A stretch of 10,083 bases of DNA, taken from the NCBI GenBank assembly GCA_900556365.1, contig USOG01000042.1:1-10083 (forward strand), given 5' to 3'. The DNA comes from an uncultured Collinsella sp. GTDB taxonomy: Bacteria; Actinomycetota; Coriobacteriia; Coriobacteriales; Coriobacteriaceae. The notes below the pieces were generated by a model that made no database searches, was not told the DNA's origin, and was given only the letters and a program-made list of their open reading frames with translations. Of this stretch, positions 1 through 5,924 are shown piece by piece (the stretch's first letter is position 1; each line of letters begins with the position of its first letter). The position numbers and the translations under genes were made by a program.

Positions 1-1041
1 AAGACTTATATCGCAACACCACCGGGAGCTACTATAAAGGAGCAGCTTGAGTATCGCGGTATGAGCCAGCGCGAGTTTGCTAGGCGCATGGATTACTCCG
101 AGAAGTTCATAAGCCAGCTTATAAATGGACAAGTTGAACTTACTCCAAATACCGCGCATAGGCTTGAGATGGTGCTGGGCGTTCCCTCGGCATTTTGGAT
201 GAATCTTGAGGCGCGTTATCGTGAGAAGTTGCTGCAGGTCGAGGACGAAAATTCTATCGAAGAGGATAAGCTGATTGCCAGGAAGTTTCCTTATGCACAA
301 ATGGCCAAACTGGGATGGGTCGAGCCGACGCGCTCCGTGGCTGTTAAAGTGGTCGAGCTTAGAAAATTCTTTGAGGTTGTTAGACTTACGCTGCTGAATG
401 AAGACCGACTTGCTCCGGGAATCGCTTATCGTCGCCAGAAGGAAACCGCTGAATCCGAATATGCACTTTTGGCTTGGGCTCAGAAGGCCAAGATCGATGC
501 GCGAGGTATAACGACCGGTAAGATCAATGTTGGTAAGCTTGAGGAGTGTATTTCCAAACTCAGAGATCTTACGTCTATGGATCCTGCAGATTTTCAGCCG
601 CTTCTTGTGTCTATGTTGGCTGAATGTGGGGTCGCGACGGTCTTTTTGCCTCATCTTGAGCACACGTTTCTCAATGGTGCGACGTTCTATGACGGATCAA
701 AGATTGTGCTCGCGCTTACGCTACGCGGGGCCGATGCCGATAAGTTCTGGTTCAGTCTTTTTCATGAATTGGCGCATGTTATTAAAGGGCACATTGGACG
801 GACCACTGGGACTACAGAAGAGGAGGAGCGCGCGGCGGATGCTTTCGCGCGTGATACGTTGATTCCTCCAGAGTCATATGCTCAGCTCGCTGTTGGAAAC
901 AAGACGTGTAGTTCCGTGATGTCTTTTTCTAATGAGATAGGAATTGCCCCAGGAATTGTTGTGGGCCGTTTGCAAAAAGATGGGTATCTGCCATATAGCC
1001 AGTTGAATAGCCTCAAGGTCAGGTATCAGTTCGCAGAATAG
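1..1041 (+). CDS. HigA-type HTH protein fused to ImmA/IrrE zinc peptidase domain (5' partial)
   Basis: The reading frame is open from base 1, and the residues before the first ATG (61), TPPGATIKEQLEYRG, already match the start of the HigA/XRE helix-turn-helix domain. The true start is therefore left of the window and ATG 61 is internal. In visible-residue numbering, the HTH spans about 6-60 (GMSQREFARRM, SQLINGQ, then the HigA-like LGVPSAFWMNLEARY). A linker region follows, then a C-terminal ImmA/IrrE (COG2856) domain with the zinc motif HELAH at 255-259 and a downstream glutamate in ERAADAFARD as the probable third ligand. Proteins of this fused type are known as antitoxins or repressors next to RelE/HigB-like toxins, or as protease-regulated repressors. 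A partner toxin would be expected just upstream, outside the window. Family assignment is firm; the role as antitoxin is inference. The gene ends with TAG and is AT-richer than the pel genes. Confidence 0.88.
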   Translation, partial: KTYIATPPGATIKEQLEYRGMSQREFARRMDYSEKFISQLINGQVELTPNTAHRLEMVLGVPSAFWMNLEARYREKLLQVEDENSIEEDKLIARKFPYAQMAKLGWVEPTRSVAVKVVELRKFFEVVRLTLLNEDRLAPGIAYRRQKETAESEYALLAWAQKAKIDARGITTGKINVGKLEECISKLRDLTSMDPADFQPLLVSMLAECGVATVFLPHLEHTFLNGATFYDGSKIVLALTLRGADADKFWFSLFHELAHVIKGHIGRTTGTTEEEERAADAFARDTLIPPESYAQLAVGNKTCSSVMSFSNEIGIAPGIVVGRLQKDGYLPYSQLNSLKVRYQFAE

Positions 1042-1194
1042 AGGGCGCATCTCCTAGAATTCCGGGTTTTCTATCGAGGTTTACCGTGAATGCGGGTGAA
1101 GAGCCGATGGCGCGCAGTCGTGGTCGCTGGAAGTCACGGTAAGATGTTCTCAGTGATACAGTCGTCGTGCACTCTACGTGAGGCGATGACCAAG

Positions 1195-1229
1195 AGGGGT
1201 CGTTGTTCGGTTTTCCGGCAACGGCCCTT
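1195..1229. terminator. Terminator-like hairpin downstream of the HigA/IrrE gene
   Basis: Outer arms GGGGTCGTTG (1196-1205) and CAACGGCCCT (1219-1228) pair with two G-T wobbles; an inner CGG/CCG stem closes a TTTT loop (1208-1217). The 3' side is followed by TT then GATATTT, so the U-tract is weak. It lies about 150 bp after the stop codon. It may be an imperfect intrinsic terminator or just a stable RNA hairpin. Confidence 0.3.
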
Positions 1230-1302
1230 TGATATTTCCGCGACAGCTGGATGTTGTTGTGGATGCCGTCTTTGTTGATAGAACCCTGATGCGAAGTCAT
1301 CA

Positions 1303-1445
1303 TTTCGGAAGTGCTGGGAAAAAAATTGGAAACCTCCGAGCACAACCCGATTTTTTGCAACAAAATCGCTGGTTGAAGCGTTGTCACTATCCAGTGTTGT
1401 CGGCATGTCTAGAATTTGCCGCATTCTTCTGGTTTGAGCGGCTCT
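1303..1445. repeat. Imperfect direct repeat, copy A (left of the ATPase/RloB-like pair)
   Basis: This stretch aligns in the same orientation with 3511-3649. The match is strongest in the first 70 bases (shared blocks TTTCGGAAGTGC, GGAAACC, CCGAGCA, GATTTT, AACAAAA) and fades but continues to the shared end GCTC. The ends of the element can pair: CGGAAG (1306-1311) with CTTCTG (1426-1431), and the adjacent TGC (1312-1314, with G/T slippage) with GCA (1421-1423), as in copy B though less perfectly. It may be a dispersed intergenic repeat, a structured RNA or the edge of a mobile cassette. Confidence 0.65.
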
Positions 1446-1517
1446 CACAGTAGGTTTTCATGGTTCACATGGGCTTTGGTTACATGACTTTTCCCGTAGT
1501 GACGCAATTGGTGCAGG

Positions 1518-1562
1518 TCTCCTATCTCTTGCCGTAATATAATTACGGCAAGAGATAGGAGA
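1518..1562. promoter_or_regulatory. Perfect 21-bp-arm inverted repeat over the ATPase promoter/RBS region
   Basis: Arms 1518-1538 and 1542-1562 are perfectly complementary around the 3-base centre ATA. The right arm ends in ATAGGAGA, so it contains the Shine-Dalgarno AGGAG (1557-1561), six bases before the ATG at 1568. The centre also reads TATAAT (1538-1543), a perfect -10 hexamer. Two readings fit. It may be a DNA operator in which a dimeric repressor blocks the promoter. Alternatively, if transcription begins further upstream, it is an RNA hairpin that hides the ribosome binding site. There is no U-tract, which argues against a terminator. The symmetry itself is seen directly; the function is inferred. 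Confidence 0.75.
1538..1543 (+). promoter_or_regulatory. Candidate -10 box (TATAAT) for the ATPase/RloB-like pair
   Basis: TATAAT sits exactly at the centre of the palindrome, 24 bases before the ATG. No convincing -35 hexamer lies 16-18 bases upstream (TTGGTG at 1508-1513 is 24 bases away), so the promoter is weak, activator-dependent, or the match is a by-product of the AT-rich palindrome centre. A start site here would give a very short leader lacking the left arm of the palindrome. Confidence 0.35.
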
Positions 1563-1567
1563 GTCTA

Positions 1568-2668
1568 ATGCTTAAGCGTTTTACTGTTGATGGCTATAGG
1601 AATTTTTCGACTCCGGTTTCGTTTAATTTTGCAGCTTCTCGTGATTACCAGTTTGCAGAAAATAACGTTAAAAACGGAACCGTGAAAACCGCACTTTTGA
1701 TCGGCAGAAATGCGTCTGGTAAATCGAATTTCGGTTCAGCTTTATTTGACATTACGCTTGGCTTTCCAAAGGCATTCGATTATTTTGACCAGGATGATCG
1801 TCTGTTTTTGAATGCTGACTGCGGGCGAGGTACGGCACAGTTCACCTATGTCTTTGAATTTGACGGTCGCGAAATCAATTACTGCTATGAGAAGACTTCA
1901 CCGACTACTTGGCTTCACGAGACCCTATTGATTGATGGGGAACGAATTTTCGAATTCAATAACGCACGCGGCGTTTTCGAAGAGAACCACCTTGAACGAA
2001 TCGGTGCAGCTGGCATTAATTTTGAATTCTCTGATACCTCTTTGAGCCTTCTTTCATACATTACGAGCAGTCTTCCAACTAATGTTTTAGGCGTCTTGGC
2101 GGAGCTGCGTCAATTTGTTTCGCGCATGAGGCTGATTCGCATGGACGTTTTTCGATTAAAAGGGTTTGAAACAAGAAAGGTAATCGACAAAATCATACGC
2201 GAGAACAAAGTTGCGGAATTTGAGTCATTTATTCGTAATTTTGGAGTCGATGAGTCCCTGATCGTTATTAAAGAGTCCGACGGCTCGCCTGTTCTGTATT
2301 TCAATCATCCCATGCGATACATCCCGTTTGTCGAGGCATGCTCTAGCGGTACAAGAACTCTGGTTAAGTTGTTCTCTGAGCTTGAACTTAACGAGTCGGC
2401 CAGCTTTTTGTTCATTGATGAGTTTGACGCTTTTTGTCACTTTGAGATGGCAGAGAGCCTTTTGAAGCTCTTTGCTTCAAAGGCATCGTGTCAGATATTG
2501 TGCTCAACCCACAATACTTCGCTTGTTAAGAATGGCGTAATGAGGCCCGACTGCGTTTATCAAATTTCTGCAAAAGAGGGCATTCGAACCTTGGCCGATT
2601 CTACCGATCGTGAATTGAGGCTTGGCAACAATATTGAGAAGCTTCTCCGAGCCGGAGAGTTTGATTAG
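1568..2668 (+). CDS. AAA family ATPase, COG1106 / RloA / AbiLi-like
   Basis: A 366-residue ATPase of the SMC/OLD-like ABC class. It begins LKRFTVDGYRNF, typical of COG1106 proteins. The Walker A motif is GRNASGKS at 46-53. A long insert of mixed structure (about 60-250) precedes a signature-like SSGTR (259-263), Walker B LFIDEFD (281-287) with the catalytic glutamate, and a switch histidine in STH (313-315). All ATPase residues appear intact. Family members occur as the ATPase of two-gene phage-defence or restriction-linked modules (RloA with RloB; AbiLi with AbiLii), where they probably sense infection and control a nuclease-like partner. The partner-like gene follows after 2 bp, supporting that reading. 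The ATG start has AGGAG six bases upstream inside a large palindrome. No transmembrane segment is seen, so it is cytosolic. The coding sequence is clearly AT-richer than the pel genes, suggesting transfer. The defence role is inference. Confidence 0.85.
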   Translation: MLKRFTVDGYRNFSTPVSFNFAASRDYQFAENNVKNGTVKTALLIGRNASGKSNFGSALFDITLGFPKAFDYFDQDDRLFLNADCGRGTAQFTYVFEFDGREINYCYEKTSPTTWLHETLLIDGERIFEFNNARGVFEENHLERIGAAGINFEFSDTSLSLLSYITSSLPTNVLGVLAELRQFVSRMRLIRMDVFRLKGFETRKVIDKIIRENKVAEFESFIRNFGVDESLIVIKESDGSPVLYFNHPMRYIPFVEACSSGTRTLVKLFSELELNESASFLFIDEFDAFCHFEMAESLLKLFASKASCQILCSTHNTSLVKNGVMRPDCVYQISAKEGIRTLADSTDRELRLGNNIEKLLRAGEFD

Positions 2669-2670
2669 CC

Positions 2671-3489
2671 ATGAACAATGCGTCCGAAAAGAACGTCCTG
2701 CTCATTGTTGAAGGCGCTAAACGCGAGCCTCAGCTGATGGGGCGTTTATTTGAATCTTTTAGCCTCGCAGATGATCATCAAATTGTTCCTGTCGAGATCA
2801 ATGTTCACGACTTTCTTGATAAGCTCTTTCAAGAATACGGTTGCGATTTCGAGTCCATTGATCTTAAGCCCTTTGTCGCTGAGCTTCTTCCGGATAAAGA
2901 TGATGCGACAGAGCTTCTCGAATCCAGTTTTACTGACACCTTGCTCATATTTGACTTAGATCCTCAAGACAATCGGCACGATTTTAAGCGGCTTGAGCTA
3001 ATGCAAGACTATTACTGCGATAGTACTGATATGGGTCAACTATATCTAAGCTATCCATCGGTTGAAGCATATCGTGATTTTGATCCCCTGAAGTATCGCT
3101 CTCTGGATGATGCCCTTGTTCCTTCAGATGTGATTTTTGGTCAGCGATCTTATAAGGACTGGGTTGCCAGGAGGGGAGATTCGCTTGCGGATATTGGGCG
3201 TATTGATGGTTTTACATTTGCTTGCATTATTGCCGTCCATGCCCTGAGGTCGCTTTTGCTAACTAGTGAGCAGGTGACGCAAAATGCAAACGAGTCTGCG
3301 GCTGACTTGGCTGCGGCTGTGGCCGGCGTCGACCATTCTGAACTTTTGCTCAAGGAGATTGGTCGTTTGCAGAACGGTTCATTTTGTGCTTGTTGCACCT
3401 GCATTTTCTTTATCGCAAATTGGCCCAAGAGGCTTAACGACGTTTGGAACAAGGCGATTAAGAGGGGCTTGGGTATTCGTTTGCTCTAA
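2671..3489 (+). CDS. RloB / TOPRIM-like protein, partner of the upstream ATPase (AbiLii-like)
   Basis: A 272-residue soluble protein starting 2 bp after the ATPase stop; GGAGAG (2654-2659) inside the end of the ATPase gene is its likely ribosome binding site. It shows the pattern of RloB and related TOPRIM-fold proteins: an early strand and acidic residue VLLIVEG (9-15, E14), an acidic FDLDPQD (94-100, D95 and D97), then YPSVEAYRDF (128-137, E132), which resembles the conserved NPxFE-like segment of RloB. These would be metal ligands of a nuclease. The C-terminal third is helical, with an alanine-rich stretch (about 209-219) and an unusual cysteine cluster CACCTC at 239-244. Overall similarity to any one family is not strong by eye; a DUF4435/AriB-like relation is an alternative. 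As the probable effector of a two-gene defence module it may cut nucleic acid once released by the ATPase. Function is inferred from context and a few motifs. Confidence 0.65.
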   Translation: MNNASEKNVLLIVEGAKREPQLMGRLFESFSLADDHQIVPVEINVHDFLDKLFQEYGCDFESIDLKPFVAELLPDKDDATELLESSFTDTLLIFDLDPQDNRHDFKRLELMQDYYCDSTDMGQLYLSYPSVEAYRDFDPLKYRSLDDALVPSDVIFGQRSYKDWVARRGDSLADIGRIDGFTFACIIAVHALRSLLLTSEQVTQNANESAADLAAAVAGVDHSELLLKEIGRLQNGSFCACCTCIFFIANWPKRLNDVWNKAIKRGLGIRLL

Positions 3490-3510
3490 AGAACTCCCTC
3501 CGCCTTTTAT

Positions 3511-3649
3511 TTTCGGAAGTGCGGGGAAAAATCGGAAACCGCCGAGCATAGCCTGATTTTAGGTAACAAAACCGCAGGTCGCTGCTGTCTAAAACCGGGC
3601 CTGGTCTGCCGGTCTCGGATTTTCGCCGCACTTCCGGATTGGGCGCTCA
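3511..3649. repeat. Imperfect direct repeat, copy B (right of the ATPase/RloB-like pair)
   Basis: Second copy of the repeat at 1303-1445, starting 21 bp after the RloB-like stop codon. Here the element ends are a perfect 11-bp inverted repeat: CGGAAGTGCGG (3514-3524) and CCGCACTTCCG (3626-3636), about 100 bases apart. A smaller internal hairpin, ACCGG (3594-3598) with CCGGT (3609-3613), lies between them and is followed by an ATTTT run, so the element could also stop transcription. In the weaker copy A the end stem is partly kept through compensating or wobble pairs, which hints that the fold matters. Confidence 0.65.
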
Positions 3650-3721
3650 TTTAGCACTCTTGATGTCCCCACATCCTCTAAAAAAGTTCTTAAAACAGCC
3701 TTAAAGGCGCCCCAGCTCGCG

Positions 3722-3780
3722 TTGATAGCGTAAAATACGTGTACTTGACTATAGTAAAGTTGGATTTTGGGGGAGGGGGA
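3722..3780 (+). promoter_or_regulatory. pel operon leader: candidate promoter elements and strong RBS
   Basis: The AT-rich stretch before pelD holds TTGATA (3722-3727), TAAAAT (3731-3736), TTGACT (3745-3750) and TATAGT (3750-3755), but no pair has ideal 16-18 bp spacing, so I cannot fix the promoter. The purine-rich GGGGGAGGGGGA (3769-3780) is a strong Shine-Dalgarno five bases before GTG 3786 and decides that start. The rest of the interval from 3650 shows no gene and no recognisable c-di-GMP riboswitch. Confidence 0.4.
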
Positions 3781-3785
3781 ACGTC

Positions 3786-5924
3786 GTGGAAGTGCTGGTT
3801 GTTGGCAATACCGCATATGTTGACGATGACTTCTGCTCCAAGGCGTTCCCCGGGGATCACGTTAAGGTCGTCGCTGCCGCGGAAGCGCGCCGCGATGAGC
3901 CGTCGCCCCATGCCTCGTGGAAAGAGCTTCTGCAACACCTGGATCAGGCCTATGAGTTCGACCGCGTGGTCTACCTTTCTAATTACCTTACCCCGCATAT
4001 CGATAGCGTGGGCGATATCGAGCTGCTGCGTTCGGTCTTTCGCGCGTGCATGGGTCGCCGGATCCAGCTGTTGTATATAGCAGGGCCCGCAGGTGCCGAG
4101 GGTGCCGCTGATGCCGCGGGGCGAACGGGCAAGGGCATTATCGCGCACGCAGCTAACGACCTGTGCCGCTACTACGCTGCTCGCGAGGGCGTTCAGACCA
4201 AGATCCTGCGCGTGCCCTTCCTGTACACTGCCTCCGCCGCACTGGAAGATCCGTTTTTGGTGCCGTTGTTCGACGCGTGCTCAACCGGCTCGGTTGCTCT
4301 GCAGGGCGCGCGGGATGCAGCGTTTCCCCTGCTGTGTGCCGAGGAGCTTGCGGTGCTGGTACGCCGTATCTTCGACAGCTGGGATGCCTCTTTTGAGACG
4401 CTCGACGTTGCCGATGCCTTCCATCACACGGCGGGTGAGGTGGGGGACGCCCTCAAGGCGCTGTTCCCCGGCCTTGCGGTTGCCTATGGCGATTCCGCCG
4501 GCTACACCCTGCCCGCCAGCGACGTCGCTCGCGTGCGCTATGGCTGGTTTCAGCGCTACGACCTGTTGCGCGATCTTTCGACCATACACGCCCGCTGGGA
4601 GCAGACCCTCGCGGGCAAGCGCCATCCGCTGCGTGCCGCCATCGACCGCATGCGCGGGCGGACACTGCCCATCAAATGCCTGGAGACCGCGCTGGCCTGG
4701 GTGCTCTTTGAGGGCCTGGAGCTGGTGTTTTCGCAGTCTGCTCAGCTTAACGTGCTCGACTACCGCCTGCTGTACGTGGTACTGATCGGCACGCTGTATG
4801 GGCTCGATTTTGGCCTGGTTGCGGCGCTGCTGGCGTCGGTGGGTTTGGCCGCGAGCTACTTTACTCAGTACGGTTATACCTTCCAGGGTCTCTTTTACGA
4901 GCCGTCCAACTGGCTGCCGTTTATTGCGTACTTTGTGGTGGGTGCCGTGTGCGGCTATGTGCAGCTGCGCAACAGCGAAGCCATTAGGGCGGAGCGCGAT
5001 CAAAACGAGCTCGTGCGTAATCGCAATACGTTCCTCACACAGCTTTACCACGACGCGATCGAGGACAAGCGCGCGTACAGGCGCCAGATTGTGGGTCGCC
5101 ACGACAGCTTTGGCAAGATCTTTGCCGTGACGCAGGAGCTCGACGTACTCAACCCACGCGACATCTATCGCAAGTGCTGCGAGCTTCTGGGCGAGATCCT
5201 CGAGAACGATTCGGTGGCGATCTACCATGTTTCGGGCGGGGCATTTGCACGCCTGGTGGCAGCAAGTCCCGCGATTGCCGAAAATGCCGCACGCTCGCTC
5301 GCACTTGAGCAGCTTGCACCTCTTTTGGGCGACGGGGGTCGTTCGAACCTGTGGGTGAACCGCGAGCTGACGCCGGGGCTTCCCATGTTTGGATACACGA
5401 TCGAGCGCGACGGGGCACCCGCCGTGTTGATCTTTGTGCGTAGTGCGGCCGAAAACCAAATGACCCTCTATTATCAAAACCTGTTCCGCATCTTGTGCGG
5501 CCTGGTCGAAAGTGCGCTGGGCCGTGCTTTTGACTATGAGGCGGTGGCGCAGGATAAACGCTGCGTTGACGGTACTTGCGTGCTCAAGCAGGCTGCCTTT
5601 GGCCAAGAGCTCGCGGCGGAGCAGGCGCTGGCAGATAGCAAGATGGGGAGTTTTTTGCTCCTGCGCGTGGTACCGGGCGTGGAGCCTGTCGGCGAGCTGG
5701 TGGGCGCAATTGGGTCGGCAATTCGCGAGAGCGACGCGGCGGGCTTGGTCGACGGCGGCGTGCTCTATCTGCTTATGCGCCAGGCAAAGGCGTGCGATCT
5801 GCCCATTATCCGCGAGCGCCTGAGCGCCAAGCAGATTGCGGTGGAGCCCGTCGACGGCGAGGACATCGTGGCGCTGCTGCAGCACATCTCTTACACCGGT
5901 GACGGCGAGGGGGGTGTCGCTTGA
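3786..5924 (+). CDS. pelD: PelD-like c-di-GMP receptor with an N-terminal degenerate SDR/epimerase-like domain
   Basis: A 712-residue membrane protein, first gene of the pel operon. Residues 1 to about 270 resemble an NAD-dependent epimerase/SDR Rossmann domain, but the glycine-rich loop reads GNTAYVDDD instead of GxxGxxG and no YxxxK catalytic pair is found, so it is probably a pseudo-enzyme. Four membrane segments follow (about 298-316, 327-339, 341-358, 376-394), then a probable coiled coil (395-435), a GAF domain (about 440-580) and a degenerate GGDEF domain (about 590-700). In the last domain the active-site position reads DGGVL (656-660), while the I-site RESD (647-650) is kept at the correct five-residue spacing. 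In Pseudomonas PelD this site binds c-di-GMP and switches on Pel synthesis; R676 or R678 could be the additional arginine. GTG start with a strong Shine-Dalgarno. This is much longer than PelD of about 450 residues because of the fused domain. Confidence 0.86.
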   Translation: MEVLVVGNTAYVDDDFCSKAFPGDHVKVVAAAEARRDEPSPHASWKELLQHLDQAYEFDRVVYLSNYLTPHIDSVGDIELLRSVFRACMGRRIQLLYIAGPAGAEGAADAAGRTGKGIIAHAANDLCRYYAAREGVQTKILRVPFLYTASAALEDPFLVPLFDACSTGSVALQGARDAAFPLLCAEELAVLVRRIFDSWDASFETLDVADAFHHTAGEVGDALKALFPGLAVAYGDSAGYTLPASDVARVRYGWFQRYDLLRDLSTIHARWEQTLAGKRHPLRAAIDRMRGRTLPIKCLETALAWVLFEGLELVFSQSAQLNVLDYRLLYVVLIGTLYGLDFGLVAALLASVGLAASYFTQYGYTFQGLFYEPSNWLPFIAYFVVGAVCGYVQLRNSEAIRAERDQNELVRNRNTFLTQLYHDAIEDKRAYRRQIVGRHDSFGKIFAVTQELDVLNPRDIYRKCCELLGEILENDSVAIYHVSGGAFARLVAASPAIAENAARSLALEQLAPLLGDGGRSNLWVNRELTPGLPMFGYTIERDGAPAVLIFVRSAAENQMTLYYQNLFRILCGLVESALGRAFDYEAVAQDKRCVDGTCVLKQAAFGQELAAEQALADSKMGSFLLLRVVPGVEPVGELVGAIGSAIRESDAAGLVDGGVLYLLMRQAKACDLPIIRERLSAKQIAVEPVDGEDIVALLQHISYTGDGEGGVA

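Larger units (their letters stand above)
1042..1567. other. Non-coding interval between the HigA/IrrE gene and the AAA ATPase gene
   Basis: About 525 bp without a credible gene. Short open frames exist on both strands, but none has a good ribosome binding site or a recognisable protein, and the two longest minus-strand frames overlap each other. The interval holds a terminator-like hairpin (1195-1229), one copy of a repeat that recurs after the next two genes (1303-1445), two similar short words GGTTCACATG (1462-1471) and GGTTACATG (1478-1486), and the large palindrome at the ATPase start (1518-1562). The first 150 bp after the stop codon show nothing I can name. No tRNA was seen. Confidence 0.6.

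Noticed and set aside
61..63. ATG 61 as the start of the HTH/IrrE gene
   Set aside because: The codons before it already encode the conserved first helix region of a HigA domain, so the gene continues past the left edge of the window.
1019..1448. Minus-strand frames of 122 and 104 codons in the first intergenic region
   Set aside because: They overlap each other in different frames, run through the repeat and hairpin elements, and show no recognisable protein features or clear ribosome binding site.
1518..1562. Palindrome as an intrinsic terminator
   Set aside because: No T-run follows the stem and the right arm carries the Shine-Dalgarno of the next gene, so a regulatory role fits better.
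3490..3785. c-di-GMP riboswitch or other known riboswitch in the pel leader
   Set aside because: I could not match the conserved GEMM core or any other familiar aptamer; the paired segments belong to repeat copy B.
4281..5885. Long minus-strand open frame (534 codons) opposite pelD
   Set aside because: It is antisense to an unambiguous multi-domain protein, has no recognisable motifs, and long antisense frames are common opposite GC-rich genes with biased third positions.
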